64,000 bases of DNA from NCBI RefSeq assembly GCF_003860125.1, contig NZ_RQYL01000005.1, forward strand, positions 1-64,000. The letters are read 5' to 3'. This document shows positions 25,911 to 34,528 of the stretch, piece by piece. The notes under the pieces were generated by a model that searched no databases, had not been told where the DNA came from, and saw nothing but the letters and a program-made list of their open reading frames with translations. The DNA comes from Fretibacterium sp. OH1220_COT-178. GTDB lineage: Bacteria; Synergistota; Synergistia; Synergistales; Aminobacteriaceae. Position 1 is the first letter of the stretch. Every line of letters starts with the position of its first letter. A program made the translations under genes and the position numbers.

Positions 25911-26597
25911 CTACGCCCCGTAACGCCTGAAAGGGGGAAGCTTGAGCCTTTCCACCACGGCCGGGAGGCCCAGAAGGTCGAACAGGGATTCTCCCTCGCC
26001 GATCCTTCTTGCCAGGTCCCCCTCCTTGGCCGCTGTGCCCTCGGCCGCGCTCGCCACGGACTCGGCCAAGGCCGCCGGGACGACCACGACCCCATCCGCG
26101 TCGCCCACCACGACATCCCCCGGAGAGACGCTGACGCCCCCGCAGGCGATCGGGACGTTGACCGAGCCGGGAGAATCTTTGAACCCTCCCATGGGGGAGA
26201 TGCCGGCCGCGAATACGGGAAACCCCATCTCGACGATCTCCAGCTTGTCCCGAACCCCTCCGTCCACGACGAGACCGCCCAGGGACTTTTTCATGGCCAT
26301 CGTCGTCATCAGAGCTCCCCAAAGCCCCGTCTCACGGAAGCCACAGGCGTCGACGACAAGGACGTCGCCGGGATGCGCCATCTCCAGGGCCACATGGCAC
26401 ATGAGGTTGTCCGCCCTGTAGGTCTGTACCGTCAGGGCCGGACCGGCGAAGCGCATGGCGTCGCTCAGAGGCTTTATACTGCTGTGCATGCAGCCGAAGC
26501 GCCCCAGAGCGTCGCCGATCACGGGAACCGGCAGACGTCCCAGCCGGCGGATCGTCTCGGCCGGTACGATCGTGGAGCGATCGTTGATCCTGTACAT
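25911..26597 (-). CDS. RraA-family aldolase/decarboxylase
   Basis: A 228-residue RraA-like protein. The family includes 4-hydroxy-4-methyl-2-oxoglutarate/4-carboxy-4-hydroxy-2-oxoadipate aldolases that also decarboxylate oxaloacetate. The active-site segment is VVDGGVRDKLEI, preceded by GALMTTMAMKKSLGG. It is the first gene of the leftward operon, opposite a LysR regulator. With the aminotransferase and the HOGA-like aldolase it suggests breakdown of a 4-substituted glutamate to pyruvate (inference). The ATG at 26597 has GGAGGG 7 nt upstream and gives a family-typical N-terminus. Confidence 0.87.
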   Translation of the reverse strand: MYRINDRSTIVPAETIRRLGRLPVPVIGDALGRFGCMHSSIKPLSDAMRFAGPALTVQTYRADNLMCHVALEMAHPGDVLVVDACGFRETGLWGALMTTMAMKKSLGGLVVDGGVRDKLEIVEMGFPVFAAGISPMGGFKDSPGSVNVPIACGGVSVSPGDVVVGDADGVVVVPAALAESVASAAEGTAAKEGDLARRIGEGESLFDLLGLPAVVERLKLPPFRRYGA

Positions 26598-26904
26598 TGC
26601 TCGTCCCTCCTGCAAAATGGAATGGATGGGGCCTTCTCCCAATCGAATGCATGAGCGACGCCCCGTCCCCCTCCAGCTTCACGGCAGATTCTGCAGAGCC
26701 GGAAATGAGATGGTTTCGCGGACGGGCGTTTTTGAAGGGGACGCCCCCGCCGTGTGTGCCGCGGCCGGGAAAGAGGGCCGATTCGATTCGGAGTTGAAAA
26801 GAGAGGTGCACGTCTCCGTTTCAGAATAAGGCATCGGTGCAAAATAAAAAAACGATAATTGGCTATAATGGATATAAATTTTTTTTGTATTTGGAGGGGT
26901 CGGT
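26598..26904. promoter_or_regulatory. Divergent control region between the RraA operon and lysR
   Basis: This 307-bp gap holds no convincing gene. Its last 90 bp are AT-rich, unlike the rest of the window. TATAAT at 26864-26869 is a good -10 for the lysR-type gene, whose GTG is at 26905 after GGAGGGG. I could not fix a -35 or a clear T-N11-A LysR site. The promoter for the leftward operon must also lie here, because its leader would be up to about 230 nt. Confidence 0.45.
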
Positions 26905-27798
26905 GTGAACGAACGCGGGCTGGAGGCCTTCACCGCCATCGTCATGGGGCAGACTCTGAGGCGTGCGGCGGAGCTTTTGAACCTGACGCAATCGGCGGTC
27001 AGCTATCGGCTGAAGGAATTGGAGGACGACCTCGGGACGATTCTGGTCGACCGAAGGAAGGGGCTGAAGGCGATCCGCCTTACCCCGGCGGGACGGGACC
27101 TTCTTCCTCTGGCGATGCAGTGGCAGGAATTGCAGGGGCAGGTTCGCAGCTTTCGTTCCAAGGTTCCCGCCCACTTTTTGATGATCGGCAGCGTGGACAG
27201 CATGAACAACCACGTCCTGCCTCCCTTGTTCAAGGCGCTTAGGAAGAACGAACCTCCCGTCTTCTGCAGGATAACGACCAGCGATTCCATCGTGCTCTAC
27301 CGCAAGATCGAGAGTCGAGAGGTCGACGTCGCCTTCGTGCTTCAGGAGCAGCACTTCCCCTACGTGTCCGTGGAGCCGTTCACTCGGGAGCGCATGCTGG
27401 TGCTGCGTGTAAAACAGGAGGGGCTTCCTTCACGGATTCGGGCCGACGAGCTGGATCCCCGTTTCGAGCTCCGGTTCCCATGGTCCAGTCCTTATCAGCT
27501 CTGGCACGACAAGGTCTGGCCTCCCGAGGAGATCGGGGAGATCTTCGTCGACACCCTGCTCCTGGTCCGAAACCTCCTGCAGGACGAGCGCCAATGGGCC
27601 ATCATTCCCGAATCCTCCGTTCCCTTCATGATGGAGCGGGATTTGATGGTCCAGACGCTTGTCCCGCCGCCGCCGGACAGGCTGAGCTACAAGCTGACCC
27701 ACCGCTACCCCAAGGGCACCACGGTCGAGGCACTGGACATTCTGAACCGGCTTATCGCCGGCATGGATTTCGGGAATGCATACGCCGGACTGCTGTAG
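26905..27798 (+). CDS. LysR-family transcriptional regulator
   Basis: A 297-residue LysR regulator. The N-terminal winged helix-turn-helix (about residues 3-62) includes GQTLRRAAELLNLTQSAVSYRLKELEDDLG. The remainder is a periplasmic-binding-like effector domain starting near residue 90. It is divergent from the RraA-symporter-aminotransferase-aldolase operon, the classic position for a LysR activator, so it probably senses that operon's substrate. It starts with GTG, with TTGGAGGGG upstream. Confidence 0.92.
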   Translation: MNERGLEAFTAIVMGQTLRRAAELLNLTQSAVSYRLKELEDDLGTILVDRRKGLKAIRLTPAGRDLLPLAMQWQELQGQVRSFRSKVPAHFLMIGSVDSMNNHVLPPLFKALRKNEPPVFCRITTSDSIVLYRKIESREVDVAFVLQEQHFPYVSVEPFTRERMLVLRVKQEGLPSRIRADELDPRFELRFPWSSPYQLWHDKVWPPEEIGEIFVDTLLLVRNLLQDERQWAIIPESSVPFMMERDLMVQTLVPPPPDRLSYKLTHRYPKGTTVEALDILNRLIAGMDFGNAYAGLL

Positions 27799-27818
27799 CC
27801 CGGCGTACAGGATTGCCC

Positions 27819-28295
27819 CTACCGTCCCCCCGCCAGCATGTCCGTACGGATTCGGATGACGACCTTCTTGATCGGGGCGGGTTCGCCCAAGGTGACGTAG
27901 GGCTGGTGGCCGTCCTCGGGATAGAAGAGGGCGAAGCTCCTGCCCGCGTCGTTGCGCATCAGGAAGTCCCCCTCGCCGTCGTAGAGCTGGACATCCGTCT
28001 CGGCGTTGTAGTCGCCTTTCGGGGTCAGCTTGCCGATAGGGCAGTACCCCACGTACTCGACGCCCCTCAGCGTGGCCTGAAGGTCGGCGTGCTTCATGTG
28101 GTTCTCGAACGGCGCCCGGTCCCGGGGCAGGGTGGTCGGCTCCTGAATCAGCGCGAACACGCGGTCTCCGTCGATAGGGTACCGCCCCGGCGCCAGGGCG
28201 AGCAGGTCGTTGCCCCGAATGTACTCAAGCGCCAGCCTCACGCCCTCGCCGAGAGGGTAGTATCGTTCCGCGTCCTCCAGAAGAGCTCGGATCAT
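27819..28295 (-). CDS. YhcH/YjgK/YiaL-family (DUF386) protein
   Basis: A 158-residue cupin-like protein of the YhcH/EbgC family. It has FENHMKHADLQATLRGVEYVG with metal-binding histidines and a glutamate-rich middle, and FALFYPEDGHQPYV with the third histidine. Members occur in sugar and sialic-acid operons and are thought to act as sugar anomerases or isomerases; none has a firmly general role. The ATG at 28295 has AGGAG 10 nt upstream, while a TTG at 28301 would be too close to it. It stands alone, divergent from the IclR regulator, with no sugar operon beside it. Confidence 0.85.
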   Translation of the reverse strand: MIRALLEDAERYYPLGEGVRLALEYIRGNDLLALAPGRYPIDGDRVFALIQEPTTLPRDRAPFENHMKHADLQATLRGVEYVGYCPIGKLTPKGDYNAETDVQLYDGEGDFLMRNDAGRSFALFYPEDGHQPYVTLGEPAPIKKVVIRIRTDMLAGGR

Positions 28296-28401
28296 GGTCA
28301 AAAGTCTCCTTTCGTGATTTGCCGTTTGGTTTCTCCATTTTCAATTCTAACGGGAAAAAGTTTTTTGGCCTTCGATTGTTTCTTAATAGGAAATATAGTT
28401 T

Positions 28402-28429
28402 TTGATTGTGAAAATGCCGGTGGTATACT
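28402..28429 (+). promoter_or_regulatory. Promoter of the iclR-type gene
   Basis: TTGATT (28402-28407) and TATACT (28424-28429) are spaced by 16 bp, in an AT-rich stretch (28301-28430) that also separates the divergent yhcH-type gene. The translation start lies about 30 bp downstream. Confidence 0.5.
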
Positions 28430-28460
28430 CCAAGGAGAAAGACGGAGGGGGTGAGTCGGG

Positions 28461-29243
28461 TTGGCGGGAGAACGTTCCGAGGGCATCAAGTCCCTGGCCA
28501 AGGCGCTGGACATTCTCGAATGCGTGGCGGACGGGGCCGAAGGGGCCGGGGTCAGCGAGGTCTCCGCGCGTCTTGGGATCAACAAGGCCACGGTCTCGAA
28601 GATGCTCTCCACGATGGCGGTGCGTCGATTTGTCCGCAAGGATCCTCAGACCCGGCACTATCGCCTGGGGTATCGTCTGGTCGAGCTCGGTACGCGCCTC
28701 ATAGAGTCCATCGACCTCCGCACCGAGGCCTGGCCGCATCTCAAGGCTCTCGAGCGGGCCGTCAACGAGGTGATCAATCTGGCCGTCTACCACAACGGAG
28801 AGGTCATCTACGTCGACAAGTTCGAGGGCACCAAATCCCTGCGTCTGCATTCGCGCGTCGGAGGGCGCGCCAGCTTCACCTGCACCTCCGTGGGCAAGGT
28901 GCTGCTGGCCTTTCTGCCGGAGTCCGAACGGCGCTACATCATGGAGGCCGAGGTCCCGGAACGCCGAACCCGCCACAGCGTTTCGTCCTGGGAGGAGCTG
29001 GAGAGGCAATTCGATGGCATCCGCGAGCGCGGCTACGCTCTGGACCTCGAGGAGAACGTGGAGGGCATCGTCTGCGTCGGGGCGCCGATCTTCGATTATT
29101 CGGGGGCGGTCATCGGGGCCGCCAGCGTCTCGTGTCCCACGGTGCGCGGAGATATGGCTCGATTGCTGGAGCTGAAGGACCGCTTGCTGGAGGCCTGTAC
29201 GAGGATCTCCGCGGACTGCGGCTATTACGCCGGGGAGCGGTGA
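28461..29243 (+). CDS. IclR-family transcriptional regulator
   Basis: A 260-residue IclR regulator. An N-terminal winged helix (about residues 9-70, KSLAKALDILECVADG then GINKATVSKMLSTM) precedes the effector domain, which has SVGKVLLAFLPESERR and GYALDLEENVEGIVCVGAPIF. The family includes AllR, the allantoin-pathway repressor of E. coli. The gene is followed by a class V aminotransferase and a PucR-family gene, both families with known roles in ureide metabolism, so a similar role is possible (inference). The TTG start follows GGAGGGGGTGAG. Confidence 0.9.
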   Translation: MAGERSEGIKSLAKALDILECVADGAEGAGVSEVSARLGINKATVSKMLSTMAVRRFVRKDPQTRHYRLGYRLVELGTRLIESIDLRTEAWPHLKALERAVNEVINLAVYHNGEVIYVDKFEGTKSLRLHSRVGGRASFTCTSVGKVLLAFLPESERRYIMEAEVPERRTRHSVSSWEELERQFDGIRERGYALDLEENVEGIVCVGAPIFDYSGAVIGAASVSCPTVRGDMARLLELKDRLLEACTRISADCGYYAGER

Positions 29244-29356
29244 CGGCCCGGCATGGGGACGGCCGTGGGAACGGTTGCGCTCCTCTTTTCGTCGGGTTGG
29301 CGGTATGTCGGTTCGTGTCCGTATTCATTTCATATTTCAAAGGGAGGAATGCAGTG

Positions 29357-30514
29357 ATGATCAAGACGCCGAAACTTGTTATGATCCCTGGACCCACGCC
29401 GGTGGTCCGCTCGATTCAGGACCAGATGGCCCGGGAGACCGTGGCCTTCGGCGACGCCGGGTTCGTCGCGGACTTCAAGGAGGTGGTCGCGGACCTCAAG
29501 TCGATGTGGCGCTGCGACGGCGAGGCCTTCGTCATCGCGGGCAGCGGAACGCTGGCCATGGAGATGGCGGTGGCGAACGTCACCAAGCGAGGGGATTCCG
29601 TCCTGATCTGCTCCCATGGGTTCTTCGGGGACCGCTTCATCGACATGTGCAAGAACAAGGGGCTCGACGTGGACACCCTGAAGGCGGAGTGGGGCACGGT
29701 CTACACGCCCGAGCAGATGGACGCCGCGCTCTCGGCCAAGAAATACGCGGCCGTGACCGTCACCCACGTGGACACCTCCACGGGCGTCGTGGTGCCCCTC
29801 AAGGCGATCTGCGACATGATGAAGAAGAAGCACCCCGACGTGATGCTGATCGTCGACGCGGTCGCGGCCGCGGCGGGGGCGGAGTCCTGGATGGACTGGG
29901 GCATCGACGTCCTGCTGACGTGCAGCCAGAAGGCGTTTGGCGTCGCCCCGGGCCTGGCGATCCTCTGGGCCAGCAAGCAGGCCGTCGAGAAGCGCCGTTC
30001 CCTGGGGACCATCCCCGAGTCCTACGCCGATTTCGAGCGCTGGATCCCCATCATGAACGATCCCTCCAAGTATTGGGGCACTCCGCCCGTCAACATGATC
30101 TGGGCCCTCAAGGAGAGCGTCCGGATCATCAAGGAGGAGGGGCTGGACGAGCGCTATGCGCGCCACATCCGTCAGGCCGGCTATTTCGTGGCGGGGATGG
30201 AGGCCCTGGGGTTCCGGACCGCGGCGTCCAAGGAGCTGCGCGCGCCGACCTTGACCATCTTCTTCTATCCCGAGGGGTCGGGGCTGGAGGATGCGGCCTT
30301 CCGCGCGAAGCTGGCGGAGGAGGGCGTCCAGTCCGCTGGGTGCCTGGCCGGGTTCGCCGGCAAGGGCTTCCGGCTCGGGCACATGGGCAACATCGACAAG
30401 CACATCCTGGTCGGTGCGATGGCCGCCGTCGAGCGGGCCTGCCTCAAGTGCGGCTACAAGATCGAGCCCGGCAAGGGGTTGGGCGCTCTCCAGGCCGGCC
30501 TTGCGAAGGAATGA
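29357..30514 (+). CDS. Class V aminotransferase (alanine- or ureidoglycine-glyoxylate type)
   Basis: A 385-residue fold-type I PLP enzyme. The N-terminus PKLVMIPGPTPVVRSIQDQM and the IAGSGTLAMEMAVANV and IVDAVAAAAG blocks are those of alanine-glyoxylate/serine-pyruvate aminotransferases. PLP lysine K192 lies in CSQKAFGVAPG. The same family includes PucG, the ureidoglycine-glyoxylate aminotransferase. A PucR-family regulator lies directly downstream and a ureide island is 12 kb away, so PucG activity is an open alternative. I cannot separate the two from motifs alone. GGGAGGA lies 8 nt before the ATG. A strong terminator follows. Confidence 0.87.
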   Translation: MIKTPKLVMIPGPTPVVRSIQDQMARETVAFGDAGFVADFKEVVADLKSMWRCDGEAFVIAGSGTLAMEMAVANVTKRGDSVLICSHGFFGDRFIDMCKNKGLDVDTLKAEWGTVYTPEQMDAALSAKKYAAVTVTHVDTSTGVVVPLKAICDMMKKKHPDVMLIVDAVAAAAGAESWMDWGIDVLLTCSQKAFGVAPGLAILWASKQAVEKRRSLGTIPESYADFERWIPIMNDPSKYWGTPPVNMIWALKESVRIIKEEGLDERYARHIRQAGYFVAGMEALGFRTAASKELRAPTLTIFFYPEGSGLEDAAFRAKLAEEGVQSAGCLAGFAGKGFRLGHMGNIDKHILVGAMAAVERACLKCGYKIEPGKGLGALQAGLAKE

Positions 30515-30529
30515 CGGAAAGACGAGCGG

Positions 30530-30554
30530 GGCGGTCCTTCGGGGCCGCCTTTTT
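30530..30554 (+). terminator. Intrinsic terminator after the class V aminotransferase
   Basis: GGCGGTCC / GGGCCGCC (one G-T pair) closes on a TTCG tetraloop and is followed at once by TTTTT, 15 bp past the stop codon. Confidence 0.88.
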
Positions 30555-30565
30555 CGTAGGGGAGC

Positions 30566-32188
30566 TTGTATAATGGCCTCGATCGAGTCGTTAGTGCGAG
30601 GGAGGCGAGGGGCATTTCTCTGACCGTCCGTGAACTTTTAACCTTGCGGGAACTGGACGGAGTCGAGCTGATCGCGGGCGCCGGCGGGCTGGACCGTCCG
30701 ATCCGGAGCGTCAACGTCATGGAGGCCCCGGACATTGCCCGGTGGCTGCGCGGGGGGGAGCTTCTGCTCTCCACGGGGTACCAGTTCCGCGACCAGCCGG
30801 AGGACTTCGAGGACCTCGTGATGGCCCTGCACGGCGCCGGAGCTGCGGCCCTGGGGTTCAAAGGCCGTTTCCTGCACGAGTTTCCGCCGCACGCCAGGGA
30901 CCTGGCGGAGTGGCTGGGACTGCCCATAATCAGCCTGCCCCTCGAGCTGCCCTATTCGGACATCATCCGAATCGTCATCCTGCGGACGGACGAGGTGGAG
31001 AACCTCCGCTTCTCCGAGTCGGTGCTTCGGTCCTTCACTCAGCTCGTGGCGGAGGGAGGGGGCGCGGAGGGGATCGTCCGCAACCTGATGTCCTTCCTGA
31101 ATACCGAGGTCTGTTTTCTGGACACGATCTCGGGTCGCTGTTTCTGCGCCTCGGAGGGCAGCTTCAGCCCGGTGTCGAGCGCGAGGGAGAAAAAGGCGCT
31201 CCTCAATCGGCACTACAACGAGCGGATCGGCCTGGGAAACACCACGTACGGCTACTTCATCTTCAAGCGCTGCCCGCAAGGCAACTCCTGGCGCATCGTC
31301 CTGGAGCACGCCAAGACCGCGATGCTCTTCAGCTTTCAGCGGGATATCGCCGCCAGGCAGGTGGAGGCCCGTTACCGGGACGAGTTCGTCCAGGACCTCA
31401 TCACCCACAACATCCGCTACCGGGAGGAGCTCCTGAACCGGGGCCTTCAGTTCGGATGGGACCTGTCCGGCTCCGTCCGCTGCGTGATCTTCGACATCGA
31501 CGACTACAAGCGGCACTTCGGCCGTCCGATGTCGAGGGCGGAGGCTCGGGAGCTGGAGGAGGCCCGGCAGCGCATCTACGCCCTATGCAAGCAGGAGATG
31601 AGGAGCGTTTTCCGGGAGGGGCCCTACTCCGCCATGAGCGACTTCATCGTCTTCCTGACGACGCCGGGCCGGGCGGAGAACTTTGGGGCCAGGCTCCGCG
31701 GGGTGTTCGAGAGCATCCGGAAAAAGGTTCGGTCGTGGACGGACTTCACCGTCACCGTCGGTTGCGGGGACGAGAAGCCGGACTTCATGGGATGCGAGGA
31801 GAGCTATGAGGAGGCCCGCAAAGCGATCGAGATGATGCGTCCATCCTGCGGAGGGGACGCCCTGTATTTTTGGGAGGAGCTGGGAATCCTCACCGTGCTC
31901 GCCCCCCTCGTCGGGAGCAGGGAGGCCCGAAATTTCTGCCTGCGGCGGCTGGGGGCGCTCCGGAGTCGGGAGACGTATGCCGAGCTCTTCGACACGCTTC
32001 AGGTGCTGGTGCGGTGCGGCTGGAACCTCAGGGAGGCGGCCCGGGAGCTGCGGATCCACTACAACACCGTCCGCTATCGCTACGAGCGGATCTGCGAGCT
32101 GGCGGGCGACCTCTCGGGGCCCGAGGCCCGGCTGGAGATGGCCGTGGCGCTCGGCCTGTGTCGTCTGGACCCCGAGCTCCTGGCATGA
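30566..32188 (+). CDS. PucR-family transcriptional regulator
   Basis: The protein has about 520-540 residues. The N-terminal PucR domain starts LTVRELLTLRELDGVELIAG and includes RPIRSVNVMEAPDIARWLRGGELLLSTGY. A GGDEF-like (CdaR-type) middle follows (about residues 250-420). The C-terminal PucR helix-turn-helix reads LVRCGWNLREAARELRIHYNTVRYRYERI. In B. subtilis PucR controls purine and allantoin use. The start is unclear. The TTG at 30566 lies within a TATAAT-like element, whereas GGAGG at 30601 would suit an unusual ATT (30614) or CTG (30620) start that fits the domain boundary better. Confidence 0.88.
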   Translation: MYNGLDRVVSAREARGISLTVRELLTLRELDGVELIAGAGGLDRPIRSVNVMEAPDIARWLRGGELLLSTGYQFRDQPEDFEDLVMALHGAGAAALGFKGRFLHEFPPHARDLAEWLGLPIISLPLELPYSDIIRIVILRTDEVENLRFSESVLRSFTQLVAEGGGAEGIVRNLMSFLNTEVCFLDTISGRCFCASEGSFSPVSSAREKKALLNRHYNERIGLGNTTYGYFIFKRCPQGNSWRIVLEHAKTAMLFSFQRDIAARQVEARYRDEFVQDLITHNIRYREELLNRGLQFGWDLSGSVRCVIFDIDDYKRHFGRPMSRAEARELEEARQRIYALCKQEMRSVFREGPYSAMSDFIVFLTTPGRAENFGARLRGVFESIRKKVRSWTDFTVTVGCGDEKPDFMGCEESYEEARKAIEMMRPSCGGDALYFWEELGILTVLAPLVGSREARNFCLRRLGALRSRETYAELFDTLQVLVRCGWNLREAARELRIHYNTVRYRYERICELAGDLSGPEARLEMAVALGLCRLDPELLA

Positions 32189-32204
32189 GACGGGCCCGCG
32201 GGCT

Positions 32205-33029
32205 TCACAGGACCAACACGCCGCCGGTCGCGATGGGGTGCAGGCGGTCGCCCATCCTCCTCTTCATCCTCTCGTACACCTCGGAACCCGTGCAGTGTCC
32301 CGTGTAGAAGCGGGCGTTGGTGCTCAGCAGGGCGTCGGCGATGGCGTCGACGGTCTCGTCGGTCTCGCGGGTGCCGTCCGTCGGGTTGGTGAGGTGGAAG
32401 CCTCCGAACACGTGATCGGGCATGAACCCCTTTAGCGCGTGGAATCGGTCCAGGATGTTGAGGATCCCGGCGTGGGCGCAGCCCGCGAACAGGACGCTCG
32501 TCCCCCCCTCCGTGACCGCCAGGCTCTGCTCGTGGGCGAAGTCGTCCGGCCCGAGACGGTCCCCCTCCTTCATCAGCAGCACCCGGTTGCCGGACGGATT
32601 GAACCGCTCCCCCCGGACCCCGGAGAACAGCTCCAGCCCCCCGCCGAGCACCGTGTGTTCGTCCGTCGGGACGAGGCGCGGATGGCCGCGAAGCTCCGGA
32701 TCGAGCCCGATGTAGACGCTCTCCCCACCGGCGGTGCGGAGACGGTAGTCCCCGAAGGCCCGGCGGGAGACGTAAATCTTGGCGCTGGCGTTGCGGCTCA
32801 GGAAGGTCCGGATGCCGCCGCCGTGGTCGGAGTGCCCGTGGGAGATCGCCAGCAGGTCGACCGCGGCGAGGTCGACGCCCATCCTCCCGGCGTTCTCCGC
32901 GAAGAGCCCGGTGCGCCCCGTGTCGAAGAGTATCCTGCGCCCTTCCGTCTCGATGTGCAGGCTCAGCCCGTGCTCGCAGCCCAGCTCCGCGGACAGCGAG
33001 GTGTTCTCCAGCAGCGTGCGTACGATCAT
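32205..33029 (-). CDS. MBL-fold metallo-hydrolase (COG1237 type)
   Basis: A 274-residue metallo-beta-lactamase-fold protein. It has the zinc motif SHGHSDHGGGI (HxHxDH), FAGCAHAGILNI with a further histidine, and a terminal GHCTGSEVY with the last histidine ligand. This matches the COG1237 group, which includes proteins annotated as dihydropterin-ribofuranosyl-aminobenzene phosphate synthase-like; the true substrate is unknown. The ATG overlaps the stop of the upstream kinase gene (ATGA) and has GGGAGGACC upstream, so the two are translationally coupled. It ends convergently 16 bp from the pucR-type gene. Confidence 0.87.
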   Translation of the reverse strand: MIVRTLLENTSLSAELGCEHGLSLHIETEGRRILFDTGRTGLFAENAGRMGVDLAAVDLLAISHGHSDHGGGIRTFLSRNASAKIYVSRRAFGDYRLRTAGGESVYIGLDPELRGHPRLVPTDEHTVLGGGLELFSGVRGERFNPSGNRVLLMKEGDRLGPDDFAHEQSLAVTEGGTSVLFAGCAHAGILNILDRFHALKGFMPDHVFGGFHLTNPTDGTRETDETVDAIADALLSTNARFYTGHCTGSEVYERMKRRMGDRLHPIATGGVLVL

Positions 33030-34528
33030 GCTCGGTCCTCCCGATTCGCAAAAGGGATTTTGCCCAGGTCCGGCCTGGGGCCCGGGGTCCAGTGTCCGGT
33101 GACCCGAAGGGTCCGCCGCAGGGCGGCCTTCAGCCCGTCCTCCCCGCCTAAAATGTCGCCCGCCGCGAGGGCGGCGACGAGGGCGTTGGTCGTCAGGGCC
33201 CCGCCCGTCTCCAGAGTCACGGTCTCGGCCCGGGTCGTGTCCGCCTTGATCTGGTTCCACAGCGCGTCCCGGCTGCCTCCCTCCGTCACGATGATGCGGT
33301 CCACAGGCGTGCCCGCCGCCCGGCAGGTCTCGGCGATGTCCCCGTACTCGGCGGCGATGCCCTCCAGCACGGCGCGCCAGAGGACGAACCGGTCCGTGTC
33401 GAGCGTCATGTTCAGGAAGCAGCCGCGCACCTCCTCGTGCCCCGCGGGGCCGCCCGTCAGCCAGGGCAGGAAGCGGACGCCCCCCGAGCCGGCCGGCACG
33501 CGCGCGGCCCCCTCGCTGAGCTCGGCGTAGCAGCCGTCGTCCCCAGAGCGGCCGCAGACCCCGTCGCGGAACCAGCGCAGGGCCAGCCCTCCCGTCCGCA
33601 CGAACCCCCAGTAGAAGTAGCTGTCCGAAAGGGTGCCGCTGTTGAAGATCAGTCCGCTGCCCCTTCGGCTGAGGCCGGGGACGATGCCGCCCGTCGAGAT
33701 GCAGAACATGGAGCAGGTCCCGGCGACGTCCACGGCGTGTCCGGGCTCGAAGACGCCGCAGCCCAGCAGCGACTGCATGGTGTCCCCAGCCCCGGCGCAG
33801 ACCGGGATCCCGGTGCGAAAGCCCGTTCGGGCGGCCGATTCCTCCGAGAGCGTCCCGACGATGTCCCAGGGCTTCACGATCCGGGGCATGAGCGCAGCGT
33901 CGATCCCCAACAGGGCCAGCTGCTCGTCGGACCAGCGTTTTTGTGTCACGTCGTAGCCCAGGCCCCACCCGGACATCGCGCCCCAGTCCAGGAAGGCCCG
34001 CTCCGCGCTCAGCCCCGCGAGGTGCATCAGGATGTAGGGGGCGTTGTGGACGAACTTCCGGCCCCTCCTCCGAAAGGGCTCGGAGTTGGCCAGAAGCCAG
34101 CGTGCGTGCAGGGCGGGGAAGAGGCAGAGCGGATCGGGGTTGCCCGTCTCCCGTCCCCAGATCTCCAGCCGTCGGGAGGCGAGCGCCTCGGCGTCCGCTC
34201 CCGTCCGGGAATCCAGGTAGTTGATGTAGGGCGTCACGGCCCGCCCCGAGTCGTCCACCCCCACGATGCCGCAGATGATGCCGTCCCCCATGATGGCCCG
34301 GACGCCAGCGGGGTCCAGGCCCTTGCGCTCCATCTGCTCCGCGCAGTCCCTCATGCCGGCCAGGGCGAGGGTCAGGTACTCGTCCGCGTCCATCTCGACC
34401 CAGCCGGGGTGCGGACAGGAGAGCGTCGTCGGATGGACGGATCGGGCGAGCGTCTCGCCCTCCGCCGTGCAGACCGCGACCTTGACGCTTTGGGTACCCG
34501 CGTCGAAGCAAAGATAGGCGTTCGTCAT
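33026..34528 (-). CDS. FGGY-family carbohydrate kinase (xylulokinase-like)
   Basis: A 500-residue FGGY kinase. The N-terminal phosphate loop is LCFDAGTQSVKVAV (residues 6-19). The substrate-side GDGIICGIVGVDDSGRAVTPYINYLDSR block, the catalytic-Asp segment AGAGDTMQSLLGCG and the FGGY-C motif IIVTEGGSRDALWNQIKAD are all seen. It phosphorylates a pentulose, polyol or related sugar; the exact one is not readable. It is the first gene of a leftward pair with the MBL-fold protein and has no sugar transporter beside it. Its start follows GAGGTG. A TATAAT hexamer on the minus strand (complement of 34569-34574) is a likely -10. Confidence 0.88.
   Translation of the reverse strand: MTNAYLCFDAGTQSVKVAVCTAEGETLARSVHPTTLSCPHPGWVEMDADEYLTLALAGMRDCAEQMERKGLDPAGVRAIMGDGIICGIVGVDDSGRAVTPYINYLDSRTGADAEALASRRLEIWGRETGNPDPLCLFPALHARWLLANSEPFRRRGRKFVHNAPYILMHLAGLSAERAFLDWGAMSGWGLGYDVTQKRWSDEQLALLGIDAALMPRIVKPWDIVGTLSEESAARTGFRTGIPVCAGAGDTMQSLLGCGVFEPGHAVDVAGTCSMFCISTGGIVPGLSRRGSGLIFNSGTLSDSYFYWGFVRTGGLALRWFRDGVCGRSGDDGCYAELSEGAARVPAGSGGVRFLPWLTGGPAGHEEVRGCFLNMTLDTDRFVLWRAVLEGIAAEYGDIAETCRAAGTPVDRIIVTEGGSRDALWNQIKADTTRAETVTLETGGALTTNALVAALAAGDILGGEDGLKAALRRTLRVTGHWTPGPRPDLGKIPFANREDRA

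Noticed and set aside
28451-30514. A single 687-codon open frame joining the iclR region to the class V aminotransferase
   Set aside because: The first 300 codons are an out-of-frame reading of the iclR-type gene. The aminotransferase has its own ribosome site and ATG at 29357.
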